NCBI RefSeq assembly: GCF_011305995.1
Contig: NZ_CP049910.1
Span: 5,084,001-5,148,000 of the forward strand
DNA length: 64,000 nt
Direction: 5' to 3'
Source of the DNA: Diaphorobacter sp. HDW4A
GTDB lineage: Bacteria > Pseudomonadota > Gammaproteobacteria > Burkholderiales > Burkholderiaceae_C
Below the pieces are notes generated by a model. It was not told the DNA's origin, searched no databases, and saw only the letters and a list, made by a program, of their open reading frames with translations. The translations under genes were made by a program, and so were the position numbers. Every line of letters starts with the position of its first letter. The stretch's first letter is position 1. Below are positions 26,846 to 36,011 of the stretch, one piece after another.

Positions 26846-28815
26846 GCTGTAGTTTCCACAGGTTGGCCAGAGAGATTGCTGAACTCCTTGAAGCCGCCCC
26901 TCTTCAGATGCACCATCAGCAGCGAAATCGCTGCCGGAGTCACACCCGACATGCGAGAGGCCTGGCCCAGTGTTTCGGGTCGATGCTTCTGCAGCGTCTG
27001 GCGCACCTCGAACGACAGCGCTGCCACCTGCATGTAGTCCAGCTCTTCGGGCAGGCGCAGCTTCTCGAAATGTGCGGCGCGTTCGACCTCATCCTTCTGA
27101 CGGTCGATGTAACCTGAATATTTGGCTGCAATCTCCACCTGCTCGATAACGGAGTCGCTGAGCTCGCCCAGCGTTTCACGTGAAACATCGGGGCTCACAT
27201 ACTTGCCACCATCCATGTTCGTGAGATCAACATAGCCTACGTTCGGGCGACGCAGCAGATCGAACAGGTTGTACTCGTGGTCGATGGCCTTACCCAAAAC
27301 CCGCTCGGATTCCGTCGCTGGCAGATTGCGCGGATTCACCCAGGTCGCTTTCAGGCGTTCTGTTTCACGTGAAACAGCATCGCGCTTGCGACTGAAGGCG
27401 TCCCAACGGGCGTCGTCGATCAGCCCCATGTCGCGCGCTACCTCAGTCAACCGCATGTCCGCATTGTCCTCACGCAGCTGCAAGCGGAACTCCGCACGGC
27501 TGGTAAACATGCGATAAGGCTCGTTCACACCCTTGGTGATCAGGTCATCCACGAGCACGCCGAGATAAGCCTCATCGCGGCGCGGCACCCAGGCCTCCTG
27601 TTCGCGGCATTGCAGCGCGGCGTTGATGCCAGCGAACATGCCCTGGGCCGCCGCCTCCTCGTATCCCGTCGTCCCGTTGATCTGACCGGCGAAGAACAGG
27701 CCGTTGATCTGGCGCGTCTCAAAGCTGCTCTTGAGTGATCGCGGATCGAAGTAGTCGTACTCGATGGCGTACCCGGGACGCAGAATGTGCGCATTCTCCA
27801 GACCGACTATGCTGCGGACCAAGTCGTACTGGATGTCGAAGGGCAGGCTGGTTGAGATGCCGTTCGGGTAGTACTCGTTCGTGGTCAGGCCTTCCGGCTC
27901 GAGGAAAATCTGATGACTTTCCTTGTCCGCGAAACGGTTGATCTTGTCTTCCACGCTCGGGCAGTAGCGCGGGCCAACGCCCTCGATCTTGCCGGTGAAC
28001 ATGGGGCTACGGTCAAAGCCCGAGCGGATGATTTCGTGCGTGCGCGCATTGGTGTGGGTAACCCAGCAAGGCACCTGCTTCGGGTGCATCGCCGCGTTGC
28101 CCATGAAGCTGAACACCGGCACGGTGCCCTCGTTCACGCCACCGGGCATGCCGTCGCCGGGCTGCTCCCCGCACTTGGAAAAGTCGATGCTGCGGCCATC
28201 GATGCGCGGCGGCGTCCCCGTCTTGAGGCGCCCTTGCGGCAGCTTCAACTCCTTGAGACGCGCCGACAAAGACACGGCCGGCGGATCGCCCGCACGGCCC
28301 GCCGCGTAGTTGTTCAATCCGACGTGGATCTTGCCGTCGAGAAAGGTACCCGCCGTCAGCACCACGGTGCTGCTGCGGAACTGGATGCCGACCTGGGTGA
28401 CGGCGCCGACGACGCGATCGCCCTCCACCATCAGGTCATCGACCGCCTGCTGGAACAACCAGAGATTCGGCTGGTTTTCCAGCATCTCGCGGATGGCGGC
28501 CTTGTACAGAATGCGGTCGGCCTGCGCCCGCGTCGCGCGCACTGCCGGACCCTTGGAGCTGTTGAGAATGCGGAACTGGATACCGCCCTTGTCAGTGGCC
28601 AGCGCCATCGCGCCGCCCATGGCATCAACCTCCTTCACGAGGTGGCCCTTGCCGATTCCGCCGATGCTGGGATTGCAGCTCATCTGGCCTAGCGTCTCGA
28701 TGTTGTGTGAGAGCAGCAGGGTTTTGCAGCCCATGCGCGCAGCGGCGAGGGCCGCCTCCGTTCCGGCGTGACCGCCGCCAACTACGATGACATCAAAATT
28801 CTGGGGATACAACAT
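26842..28815 (-). CDS. mnmG: tRNA uridine-5-carboxymethylaminomethyl modification enzyme MnmG
   Basis: A 657-residue MnmG (GidA), the FAD protein that with MnmE modifies U34 of certain tRNAs. The FAD motif is [23 protein letters not shown] at the N terminus; the conserved [21 protein letters not shown] (split: [13 protein letters not shown]) and [22 protein letters not shown] follow, with [16 protein letters not shown] and the C-terminal [17 protein letters not shown] start at MLYPQNFDV, with GGAG nine bases upstream. Two parS sites (27172-27187 and the perfect 27361-27376) lie within the gene, both encoding VSRET. Confidence 0.96.
   Translation of the reverse strand: MLYPQNFDVIVVGGGHAGTEAALAAARMGCKTLLLSHNIETLGQMSCNPSIGGIGKGHLVKEVDAMGGAMALATDKGGIQFRILNSSKGPAVRATRAQADRILYKAAIREMLENQPNLWLFQQAVDDLMVEGDRVVGAVTQVGIQFRSSTVVLTAGTFLDGKIHVGLNNYAAGRAGDPPAVSLSARLKELKLPQGRLKTGTPPRIDGRSIDFSKCGEQPGDGMPGGVNEGTVPVFSFMGNAAMHPKQVPCWVTHTNARTHEIIRSGFDRSPMFTGKIEGVGPRYCPSVEDKINRFADKESHQIFLEPEGLTTNEYYPNGISTSLPFDIQYDLVRSIVGLENAHILRPGYAIEYDYFDPRSLKSSFETRQINGLFFAGQINGTTGYEEAAAQGMFAGINAALQCREQEAWVPRRDEAYLGVLVDDLITKGVNEPYRMFTSRAEFRLQLREDNADMRLTEVARDMGLIDDARWDAFSRKRDAVSRETERLKATWVNPRNLPATESERVLGKAIDHEYNLFDLLRRPNVGYVDLTNMDGGKYVSPDVSRETLGELSDSVIEQVEIAAKYSGYIDRQKDEVERAAHFEKLRLPEELDYMQVAALSFEVRQTLQKHRPETLGQASRMSGVTPAAISLLMVHLKRGGFKEFSNLSGQPVETTA
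27172..27187. promoter_or_regulatory. parS site inside mnmG
   Basis: CGTTTCACGTGAAACA matches canonical parS at 15 of 16 positions; only the first base differs. It is within the mnmG coding region. Confidence 0.85.
27361..27376. promoter_or_regulatory. Perfect parS site inside mnmG
   Basis: TGTTTCACGTGAAACA is an exact 16-base match to canonical chromosomal parS and a perfect palindrome. It lies 185 bases from the previous site, within mnmG. Confidence 0.95.
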
Positions 28816-29212
28816 GGAGTGCAACTCCGGGGGACGCGCTCGCCCGCCAACAACGAATCGTTCCCACCCGGCCGCGCACAGCTGGGTGGCTGGATCCGCA
28901 TCGCCGTGTATGACTCCGCAGATCCATGAAACTGAAATGACCGACCTCAACAAGGCCGGAGAACCCGTGATTTTCCCACGCCCGGGCATTTCTGTCCCGG
29001 GCATTGCGCCTTCCGCCCCGAAAGCTTCGTGGGATGACTGCATGTTCCACGTGAAACAGCGTGTTCTTCGACCCAGAGATCTGCTCAAATTTTAAGCAAA
29101 ATGACCAATGCATGGAAGAGAACGCACATCCAAGCAAGCCTGTTCAAGTCGGTATAGCATGTTCATCCGTTGACGTTTCATTTCCCTGACTGTTGAAGAA
29201 AAGGTCCTATTC
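28816..29212. other. 397-bp region between mnmG and gstA with a parS site
   Basis: No gene is supported. It must hold the leftward mnmG promoter and the rightward GST promoter; an AT-rich TTAAAAT-like block at about 29085-29095 on the leftward strand could be a -10 region but no matching -35 is clear. The parS site at 29043-29058 is the only defined element. Confidence 0.5.
29043..29058. promoter_or_regulatory. parS site upstream of mnmG
   Basis: TGTTCCACGTGAAACA, identical to the site in rsmG and one base from canonical parS. It is the only strong site of the set that lies between genes. Confidence 0.88.
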
Positions 29213-29818
29213 ATGAAGCTCTACTACTCCCCCGGCGCCTGCTCCCTATCCCCGCACATCGTGCTGCAGGAGCTCGGTCTGAAATACACCCCCGTTCTGG
29301 CAAGCACCAAGTCCCACAAGCTGCAAGACGGCACGGACTACTACACGATCAACCCACTGGGTTATGTGCCGCTGCTGGAGCTCGATGACGGCAAACGCCT
29401 ACACGAAGGCCCCGCCATCGTTCAATATTTGGCCGATCAGGCTCCAGAGAAGAAGCTCGCCCCTGCCAACGGCACTTGGGAACGCTACAAACTTCAAGAA
29501 TGGCTGACCTTCATCGGCACCGAAGTGCACAAGAACTTCGGCCCGCTGTTCGGGCCCAACTCCGACGAGGTCAAGAACGCCGCGCGTGACAAAATCGCCC
29601 AACGCCTTCAATACGTGGAGAATGAACTGACCGGCAAGCAATACCTCCTAGGCGACCAATTCACCGTGGCCGACGCCTATTTGTTCACCGTGACCAACTG
29701 GGCCGGTCTCACAGGTGTGGATATCTCCGGCTTCGCCAACCTCGGCAAGTACCGCGAACGCGTGGGCGCCCGCCCGGCGGTGATCGAGGCGATGAAGGCC
29801 GAAGGCCTGATCAAATAA
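29213..29818 (+). CDS. gstA: Glutathione S-transferase, beta class
   Basis: A 201-residue GST. The thioredoxin-fold N terminus has YYSPGACSLSPHIVLQELGL, with the Ser-Pro-Gly-Ala-Cys-Ser pattern of bacterial beta-class enzymes (catalytic Cys about residue 10), then NPLGYVPLLELDDG and GPAIVQYLAD for glutathione binding. The helical C-terminal domain has LGDQFTVADAYLFTVTNWA. It is followed by a terminator, so it is likely monocistronic. General detoxification or stress role; substrate unknown. Confidence 0.92.
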   Translation: MKLYYSPGACSLSPHIVLQELGLKYTPVLASTKSHKLQDGTDYYTINPLGYVPLLELDDGKRLHEGPAIVQYLADQAPEKKLAPANGTWERYKLQEWLTFIGTEVHKNFGPLFGPNSDEVKNAARDKIAQRLQYVENELTGKQYLLGDQFTVADAYLFTVTNWAGLTGVDISGFANLGKYRERVGARPAVIEAMKAEGLIK

Positions 29819-29853
29819 GCGCACCGGCTCTCGTGCCGATCCCTGCTCCCGAC

Positions 29854-29889
29854 AACGGCGTTCCCTGCCCCGGCTGGAACGCCGTTTTT
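29854..29889 (+). terminator. Intrinsic terminator of gstA
   Basis: Arms AACGGCGTTCC (29854-29864) and GGAACGCCGTT (29876-29886) pair perfectly and are followed by a T-run, 36 bases after the gstA stop. Confidence 0.88.
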
Positions 29890-30024
29890 CTTTGCCCGAA
29901 CGGACCGGCATCGTCTCGTGTCCATTTATTGAACACCCGCCAGACTCGCGCGCGCACATCCCAAACAATCAAATTCATTTCTCCATCAAGGGCTCCGGCC
30001 ATCGGCGCGGCCCTTTCGCTGAAC

Positions 30025-30780
30025 ATGAATTCAACACTGACAACCCGCCTGTCCGGCAAGATCGCCTTCGTCACCGGCGGCAGCAATGGCATCGGCGCTG
30101 CCACCGTGCGCGCCCTGGCTCGTGAGGGAGCAACCGTGGTCATCGGCTATCACTCCGGCCAAGACCGTGCCGAGGCGCTGCGGGCCTCCCTTGAAGGCGA
30201 ACACCACACGCTGCAGATCTCGCTCGATGACACTGCCACGCACGCAGCAGCGGCCGCGTGGCTCGCGCAGCGCTTTGGCCGCCTCGACATTCTGGTGAAC
30301 TCGGCCGGATACACGCAGCGCATCGCACACAGCGATCTGGACACGCTCACCCCCGCCCTGTTCAACGAGATCCTGCTGTCCAACGTCGGGGGCACTTACG
30401 CCATCGTCCACGCGCTGATGCCGCTGCTCAACGTGAGCGGCAGTGACGCGGTCGTGGTGAGCGTCTCGTCGGTCTCCGCCTTCACCGGAAACGGCAGCAA
30501 TATGGCCTACTGCGCGGCCAAGGCGGCGCTCGACACGCTGACCCAGTCACTCGCCCGAGCGTTCGGCCCGGTGCGCTTTCTCTGCGTTTCGCCAGCCTCA
30601 GTGGACACCGACTTCGTCGCCGGACGCAGCCGCGAAGAGATCGAGAAAAAGGCCTCCAAAACGCCTCTGGGCCGTGTGGTGACGCCCGAAGACGTGGCGG
30701 ACTCCGTCGTCGCCTGCGCGGCGCTGCTGCGCACCTCTACGGGCACCCGCATCGTGATCGACGGGGGGCATGTCCTGTGA
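30025..30780 (+). CDS. Short-chain dehydrogenase/reductase
   Basis: A 251-residue classical SDR. Cofactor motif IAFVTGGSNGIGAATVRAL (TGxxxGIG), structural NNAG-equivalent LVNSAGYTQR, and the catalytic triad Ser-Tyr-Lys in VVSVSSVSAF and MAYCAAKAALD. The C terminus ends IVIDGGHVL. I start at 30025 where the family begins; no strong Shine-Dalgarno is seen. Its stop overlaps the GTG start of the fumarylacetoacetase gene by four bases, so it opens an operon of FAH, NIPSNAP, VOC and Bug genes and probably oxidises or reduces an intermediate of that pathway. Confidence 0.9.
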   Translation: MNSTLTTRLSGKIAFVTGGSNGIGAATVRALAREGATVVIGYHSGQDRAEALRASLEGEHHTLQISLDDTATHAAAAAWLAQRFGRLDILVNSAGYTQRIAHSDLDTLTPALFNEILLSNVGGTYAIVHALMPLLNVSGSDAVVVSVSSVSAFTGNGSNMAYCAAKAALDTLTQSLARAFGPVRFLCVSPASVDTDFVAGRSREEIEKKASKTPLGRVVTPEDVADSVVACAALLRTSTGTRIVIDGGHVL

Positions 30781-32126
30781 CCAGCGCCTTCATCAGCCTG
30801 AACGCGACGCATGATCCGCAACTACGCAGCTGGGTGGACAGCGCGAACGTCGCCGGATGCGACTTCCCGATCCAGAACCTGCCACTGGCCATCTTCCGAA
30901 CCCAAGGAACGCATGAAGCCGTGCGCTGCGGCATGGGCATTGGCGACCAGATTCTGGACATCAGCGCCTGCCTGCGGCTCTTCACAGGCGATGCCCGCAA
31001 GGCCGCAGTCGCCTGCACCGAGCCGCACCTGAACGCGTTAATGGCCCTCGGCAACGGCGCCGCATCGGCCCTGCGCGCCGCGCTGTCCCACCTGCTCTCA
31101 GCAGGCAACGAGGAGCACCGCGCCCTGCTCACCTCGGCGCTGATCCCGATGAGCCGTGCCGAGTTGCTGCTGCCGGTGAAGGTCGCGGGCTACACCGACT
31201 TCTTTGCATCCGTGCACCATGCCACGAACGCCGGCCGCTTGTTCCGCCCGGATGCCCCGCTGCTGCCCAACTACAAGTATGTGCCCGTGGCCTACAACGG
31301 CCGTGCGAACAGCATTCGCGTGAGTGGTGACCGCGTGCAACGCCCATGGGGTCAGTTGAAAGCCGCAGACCAGCCAGCGCCGGTTTTCGCACCCGCGAAA
31401 CGGCTCGATTACGAGGTCGAGCTGGGCATGTATATCGGCACTCCGTCGAAGGACGGCGAGCCAATCGAAGTGGCCAACGCTTGGGACCACATCTTCGGCT
31501 TCTCGCTGCTCAACGACTGGTCGGCACGCGACGTGCAGTCCTGGGAATACCAGCCGCTTGGCCCCTTCCTCGCTAAGAGCTTCGCGACCAGCGTCTCGCC
31601 TTGGGTGGTGACGGCCGAGGCGCTCGCTCCCTTCCGCATCGCCGTAGCGGCGCGCGCCGAGGGTGATCCAGCACCCCTGCCCCATTTGTTCAATGCCGTC
31701 GATCAGGCCCGCGGCGCACTCGACATCCGCATTGACGCAACGCTACGCACCACCCGCATGCGCGAGGTCGACGCGCCCGCGCATACGCTTTCGCGCTCCA
31801 ACACCGAGACGCTGTACTGGAGCTTCGCGCAGATGGTCGCGCACCACAGCAGCAACGGCAGCGCCGTGAACACCGGCGACCTGATGGGCTCGGGCACGGT
31901 TTCCGGAGCGGGCCAGGACGCCCTCGGCAGCCTGCTTGAGATTACCCGTGGCGGCGCCGAAAGCATGCTGCTGGCGGCCACCGGCGAGCGCCGCAGCTTC
32001 CTTGAAGACGGTGACGAGGTGACGTTCCATGGCCGTTGCGAGCGTGAGGGCTTCGTGCCCATCGGCTTCGGCGTCTGCACCGGCTTGCTGCTGCCTGCGG
32101 TTTCACGTGAAACGTCGTCCACATGA
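30777..32126 (+). CDS. Fumarylacetoacetase-like hydrolase (full length, GTG start)
   Basis: A 449-residue protein of the fumarylacetoacetate hydrolase family with both the N-terminal SH3-like part (FRTQGTHEAVRCGMGIGDQILDIS) and the catalytic domain: DFFASVHHATNAG, YNGRANSIRVSGD, metal-binding LDYEVELGMYIG, LLNDWSARDVQSWEYQPLGPFLAKSF (in parts), and the closing LMGSGTVSGAGQDALGSLLE. True FahA cleaves fumarylacetoacetate to fumarate and acetoacetate. No hmgA or maleylacetoacetate isomerase lies beside it, so its substrate may be a related diketo acid. It starts with GTG inside the SDR stop, and ends overlapping the next gene by four bases. A parS-like site sits at its 3' end. Confidence 0.85.
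   Translation: MTSAFISLNATHDPQLRSWVDSANVAGCDFPIQNLPLAIFRTQGTHEAVRCGMGIGDQILDISACLRLFTGDARKAAVACTEPHLNALMALGNGAASALRAALSHLLSAGNEEHRALLTSALIPMSRAELLLPVKVAGYTDFFASVHHATNAGRLFRPDAPLLPNYKYVPVAYNGRANSIRVSGDRVQRPWGQLKAADQPAPVFAPAKRLDYEVELGMYIGTPSKDGEPIEVANAWDHIFGFSLLNDWSARDVQSWEYQPLGPFLAKSFATSVSPWVVTAEALAPFRIAVAARAEGDPAPLPHLFNAVDQARGALDIRIDATLRTTRMREVDAPAHTLSRSNTETLYWSFAQMVAHHSSNGSAVNTGDLMGSGTVSGAGQDALGSLLEITRGGAESMLLAATGERRSFLEDGDEVTFHGRCEREGFVPIGFGVCTGLLLPAVSRETSST
32099..32114. promoter_or_regulatory. Weaker parS-like site at the end of the FAH gene
   Basis: GGTTTCACGTGAAACG matches canonical parS at 14 of 16 positions, including the central 12-base palindrome; only the outer bases differ. It encodes VSRET in the last codons of the hydrolase. 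Confidence 0.65.
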
Positions 32127-32455
32127 TCATCGAGGAACGCACCTACACCGCACTACCCGGCAAATGGCGCGACTATCTCGCGCTCTACGAGGCCGAGGGC
32201 CTTGCGATCCAGCATCGCATTCTCGGGCGCATGGTCGGCTACTACACAACCGAGAGCGGCCCGCTCAACCAGATTGTCCACCTGTGGGCCTACACCGATC
32301 TGAACGAGCGCGCCGCACTGCGCGCGCAGCTTGCGGCCAATCCCGACTGGCAGAAGTACGTGGCGCGGATGCTGCCGCTGCTGCAAAGCCAGGAATCGAA
32401 ATTTCTCAACCCTGCCCCGTTCTTCACACCGATGTGGAACGAGCCCAAGGCCTGA
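32123..32455 (+). CDS. NIPSNAP-family protein
   Basis: A 110-residue NIPSNAP protein: IIEERTYTALPGKWRDYLALYEAEG at the start, then VGYYTTESGPLNQIVHLWAYTDLNERAALRAQL and the closing FFTPMW. The fold is a ferredoxin-like dimeric barrel; members occur often in aromatic catabolic operons without a proven reaction. It overlaps the FAH gene by four bases (ATGA), so translation is coupled. Confidence 0.88.
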   Translation: MIIEERTYTALPGKWRDYLALYEAEGLAIQHRILGRMVGYYTTESGPLNQIVHLWAYTDLNERAALRAQLAANPDWQKYVARMLPLLQSQESKFLNPAPFFTPMWNEPKA

Positions 32456-32482
32456 TCCCCAGGCCACTACAGGAGACACGAC

Positions 32483-33052
32483 ATGCTGTGCAAGAAACTG
32501 CATCACGCGGCCTTCCGCTGCAAAGACGCGGCCGAGACCGTGAAGTTCTACACCGAGGTGCTGGGCCTCAAGTTCTCGCACGCGATGGGCGAGGACCATG
32601 TGCCTTCCACCGGCAAATACAGCCCACACATCCACATCTTTTTCGAGATGGAGGACGGCGGCAACATCGCCTTCTTCGAATGCCCCAAGGACGATGGAGA
32701 ACCCTCGGGTCGCGATGCCGCCACGCCGGGTTGGATCCAGCACTTCGCGTTCGAGGTGGAAAACCTCGCCGCAGTGCTCGAGGCCAAGAAAGACCTCGAA
32801 GCCAAGGGCATCAAGGTGGTCGGCCCGACCAACCATGATGACTTCATCACCTCGATCTACTTTTTCGATCCTTCCGGCCATCGTTTGGAGCTGACTGCGC
32901 GCACTTGCGACCCGTCCAGATACCGGATTTTCGAAAAAGAGGCCCCCGAAGTTCTCGCCCTGTGGAATCGCACGCATGATTGGTCCCAAAGAGCCCTGCT
33001 TTACGGGTCCCAGACCGGTTACGCACGCAAAGACGAGGCAGAATCAGTGTAA
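32483..33052 (+). CDS. VOC-family protein (glyoxalase/dioxygenase-like)
   Basis: A 189-residue VOC protein: LHHAAFRCKDAAETVKFYTEVLGLKF at the N terminus, HIHIFFEMEDGGNIAFFECP in the middle, and WIQHFAFEVENLAAV plus YFFDPSGHRLELTA in the second half. Candidate metal ligands are His8/His9, a His in the HIHIFF strand and Glu in LELTA. It could be an extradiol-type dioxygenase, a glyoxalase or an isomerase; operon context suggests a step before or after the fumarylacetoacetase. GGAG lies eight bases before the ATG. Confidence 0.85.
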   Translation: MLCKKLHHAAFRCKDAAETVKFYTEVLGLKFSHAMGEDHVPSTGKYSPHIHIFFEMEDGGNIAFFECPKDDGEPSGRDAATPGWIQHFAFEVENLAAVLEAKKDLEAKGIKVVGPTNHDDFITSIYFFDPSGHRLELTARTCDPSRYRIFEKEAPEVLALWNRTHDWSQRALLYGSQTGYARKDEAESV

Positions 33053-33091
33053 GTACGAATTGTTTCAATTGGCACCATAGGAGACACCATC

Positions 33092-34078
33092 TTGCCAAGC
33101 ACACGTTCCTTCTCGCGTCGACATGTACTCACCGCAGGGGCTGCTGCCCTTGCCACGCCGGCCCTTAGCTGGGCGCAGGCGAGCTACCCCACCCATCCGG
33201 TCACACTGACCCACGGCTTCGGCGCCGGCGGCAACGCCGACGTGGTCGCGCGACTCATCGCGCAGAAGCTCTCTGAATCGCTCAAGCAATCCGTAGTCGT
33301 CGACATCAAGAGCGGCGCGGGTGGCGTCATCGCGAGCAATGCCGTCGCCAAAGCCGCACCAGACGGCTACAACCTCGTCATGCTCACGGGCGCCCACACG
33401 GTGTCCGCAGCGCTCAAGAAGAAGCTGCCGTATGACCCGGTGAAGGACTTCGCGTTCATCTCCACCGTCTCGGCGTTTCCGTTCGTGGTCGCCGTGCGCG
33501 CCGAGCACCCTGCCAAGAATCTGGCCGAGCTACTCGAGATGGCGAAGAAGGAACCCGGCCGCATCACCTTCACCTCGGTGGGCGTGGGCTCCACGCAGCA
33601 CATGGTCGGAGAGCTCCTCGGCTCCACAGCCAACGTGCAGTTGATGCACGTGCCCTACCGTGGCGGCGGTGCGCCCGTGCAGGCAGTGATCGCAGGCGAT
33701 GTAGACATCCTCACCGACACCCTCACCGTGGCCGCCCCGCACATCAAATCGGGCCGCCTGCGCGCGCTGGGCGTGACCAGCGCCGCCGAATGGCCCACCA
33801 TGATGGGCGTGCCACCGGTCTCGGCCGTGCTGCGCGGCTTCGAGGTGCGTTCGTGGTTGGGTCTCGCTGCACCGGCCAAAACGCCCCAGGCGATCATTGA
33901 CCGCCTGACTGGCGATGTGAACACGGCACTGCGCGGTGCCGACATTCAAAAGACGCTGTTCGACTCCGGCAGCATGGCCTCCCGCAGCACGCCAGCCGAA
34001 TTCCGGCGCATGGTGGAAAGCGAAATCAAGCGCTGGCGCAATGTGATCACCAAGGTGGGCATTCCGCAGCAGGACTGA
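33092..34078 (+). CDS. Bug-family (TctC) receptor, TTG start
   Basis: A 328-residue tripartite-transporter receptor with a Tat-like signal (SFSRRHVLTAGAAALATPALSWAQA). Family core: YPTHPVTLTHGFGAGGNADVVARL, VVDIKSGAGGVIASNAVAKA, HVPYRGGGAPVQAVIAGDVDILTD. The reading frame begins with TTG at 33092, preceded by AGGAG at a good distance; no in-frame ATG fits. As last gene of the SDR-FAH-NIPSNAP-VOC operon it probably recruits the pathway's carboxylate substrate. A terminator follows 29 bases after the stop. Confidence 0.88.
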   Translation: MPSTRSFSRRHVLTAGAAALATPALSWAQASYPTHPVTLTHGFGAGGNADVVARLIAQKLSESLKQSVVVDIKSGAGGVIASNAVAKAAPDGYNLVMLTGAHTVSAALKKKLPYDPVKDFAFISTVSAFPFVVAVRAEHPAKNLAELLEMAKKEPGRITFTSVGVGSTQHMVGELLGSTANVQLMHVPYRGGGAPVQAVIAGDVDILTDTLTVAAPHIKSGRLRALGVTSAAEWPTMMGVPPVSAVLRGFEVRSWLGLAAPAKTPQAIIDRLTGDVNTALRGADIQKTLFDSGSMASRSTPAEFRRMVESEIKRWRNVITKVGIPQQD

Positions 34079-34107
34079 ACCCGCACGCACCGCCCCAGCC
34101 ACTCCAC

Positions 34108-34143
34108 GGCCGCCGCGTATCATGCCCGGCGGCCTTTTTTCTC
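34108..34143 (+). terminator. Intrinsic terminator of the FAH operon
   Basis: GGCCGCCG (34108-34115) pairs with CGGCGGCC (34127-34134), followed by a run of T. It ends the SDR-to-Bug operon. Confidence 0.88.
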
Positions 34144-34163
34144 TTTCAGCATTGGAAACCCAC

Positions 34164-34724
34164 ATGGATATCGTCGGCATTTGCGGCAGCAATCGCGCCC
34201 AGTCCTTCAACCGCATGGTGCTCAATCTCGCAGGCGAATGCATGCCAGCACCGATGACGCTCAGCACGCTGGAGTGGGAAGCCGTGCCGCCCTTCAACGC
34301 CGACCTGCTCGCCAAGGGCTTCCCGGACACCGTGCAGGCACTGCGCGAGCGCATTCGCCGCGCCGATGGCGTCGTCATCGTCACGCCCGAGTACAACTTC
34401 TCCGTGCCCGGCATGCTCAAGAACCTGATCGACTGGATCTCGCGTGGTGAAGACCAGCCGTTCGCCCACAAGCCGCTCGCCATCCTCTCGGCCACCACCG
34501 GCCCGCTCGGCGGAGCGCGCGTGCAGTACGACCTGCGCAAGATCATGATGTTCATGAACGCCGCCACGATGGTGAAACCCGAGGTGTTCGTGGGCAATGC
34601 CGCACAGAAATTCGACGCCGACGCACAATGCACCGATGAACTCACCCGCAAGTTCGTCACCGCGCAGATGACAGCATTCAAGAGCTGGATCGAGCGCCAG
34701 CAGCGCGCCAACGCGCTCGCCTGA
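34164..34724 (+). CDS. NAD(P)H-dependent FMN reductase
   Basis: A 186-residue flavodoxin-fold reductase. The FMN phosphate loop is GICGSNRAQSFNRMVL, and the isoalloxazine region VIVTPEYNFSVPGMLKNLIDW is the family hallmark, with SATTGPLGGARVQYDLRKI near the end. It reduces FMN, quinones or azo compounds with NAD(P)H. The ATG at 34164 begins the conserved part. It lies downstream of a terminator and upstream of an Old Yellow Enzyme gene; both may act in reductive stress or detoxification. Confidence 0.88.
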   Translation: MDIVGICGSNRAQSFNRMVLNLAGECMPAPMTLSTLEWEAVPPFNADLLAKGFPDTVQALRERIRRADGVVIVTPEYNFSVPGMLKNLIDWISRGEDQPFAHKPLAILSATTGPLGGARVQYDLRKIMMFMNAATMVKPEVFVGNAAQKFDADAQCTDELTRKFVTAQMTAFKSWIERQQRANALA

Positions 34725-34854
34725 TCGCTCAGGGGCTTGACAGGTCGAGGGCATGGACAAAGAAACAGCACGGTCGCGACTAGCGGAATAATTCAGGCAT
34801 TGATTACCGTATCCGTATTCCTCCGTTCATCTCTCGCCGAGAAAGCAGGCCCCC

Positions 34855-35979
34855 ATGACTTCCGCCACCCCCACGCTGTTCTCCCGAATTCAAGCGGGCG
34901 ACCTTCAACTCGCCAACCGCATCGCGATGGCGCCGCTCACGCGCAATCGTTCGCCCAACGCTATTCCCTTGGCCATCACCGCCAAGTACTATGCCCAGCG
35001 CGCCAGCGCCGGGCTGCTGATCACCGAGGGTACGGCCATCGACCCATTCGCTCAGGGCTACGCCGATGTCCCGGGCCTGTATGACACCGAACAGCTCGAC
35101 GGCTGGAAAAAAGTGACGGAAGCGGTGCACGAACGCGGCGGCAAGATCGTCACGCAGATCTGGCATGTGGGCCGCATCTCGCATGTCGACCTGCTGCCCG
35201 AAAGCCACCCCCCACTCGGTCCCAGCGCGATTCAGGCCAACACCCGCACCTTCGTCATCGACAAGGCCACTGGCAAGGGCCATTTCGTTCCGGTCTCCAA
35301 ACCGCGCGAGCTCAAGCTCGAAGAGCTGCCGATGATCGTGCATTCCTATGTGCAGGCCGCGCGCAATGCCGTCGAAACCGCAGGCTTCGATGGCGTCGAA
35401 ATCCATGCCGCCAACGGCTACCTGCTCGAGCAGTTCCTCAAGGATGGCGCCAACAAGCGCTCCGACGACTACGGCGGCTCGATCCCGAACCGCGCACGCC
35501 TGCTGCTGGAAGTCACCCGCGCCGTAGCCGATGCCATTGGTGGCGGCAAGGTCGGCATCCGGCTCTCGCCCGTCACGCCCGCCAACGACATCGTGGACAG
35601 CCATCCGCAGCCCGTATATGACTACGTGGCGAAGAAGCTCGCACCGCTGGGCCTCGCGTTCATCCACGTGATCGAAGGCGCCACCGGTGGACCGCGCGAG
35701 GTGGAGGGCCGTCCATTCGATTACGCCCAGTTCAAGAACAGCTACCGCCAGGCCGGCGGCAAGGGCGTCTGGATGGTGAACAACGGCTACGACGGCGACA
35801 TGGCCGCCAAGGCCATTGCCAGCGGCCAGGCCGACATGGTGGCCTTCGGCAAGCTCTACATCGCCAACCCGGATCTGGTCGAGCGCCTGCGCGAGAAGGC
35901 CCCGCTCAATGCCTGGGACCAGACCACGTTTTACGGCGGCGGCGAGCACGGATACATCGACTATCCCAAGCTGGCCTGA
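34855..35979 (+). CDS. Old Yellow Enzyme family alkene reductase
   Basis: A 374-residue FMN enzyme of the NemA/xenobiotic reductase group, which reduces activated C=C bonds and nitro compounds with NAD(P)H. Seen: IAMAPLTRNRS near the N terminus, HVGRISHVDLLP, the substrate-binding His/Asn pair in VEIHAANGYLLEQFL, the proton-donor region SDDYGGSIPNRARLLLEV, and the FMN-phosphate loop NGYDGDMAAKAIASGQADMVAFGK (in parts). Length and motifs are standard. Function in the cell probably detoxification of electrophiles. Confidence 0.92.
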   Translation: MTSATPTLFSRIQAGDLQLANRIAMAPLTRNRSPNAIPLAITAKYYAQRASAGLLITEGTAIDPFAQGYADVPGLYDTEQLDGWKKVTEAVHERGGKIVTQIWHVGRISHVDLLPESHPPLGPSAIQANTRTFVIDKATGKGHFVPVSKPRELKLEELPMIVHSYVQAARNAVETAGFDGVEIHAANGYLLEQFLKDGANKRSDDYGGSIPNRARLLLEVTRAVADAIGGGKVGIRLSPVTPANDIVDSHPQPVYDYVAKKLAPLGLAFIHVIEGATGGPREVEGRPFDYAQFKNSYRQAGGKGVWMVNNGYDGDMAAKAIASGQADMVAFGKLYIANPDLVERLREKAPLNAWDQTTFYGGGEHGYIDYPKLA

Positions 35980-36011
35980 GTCGCCACAAGCCAGCCCGTC
36001 CGCGACCGAGA

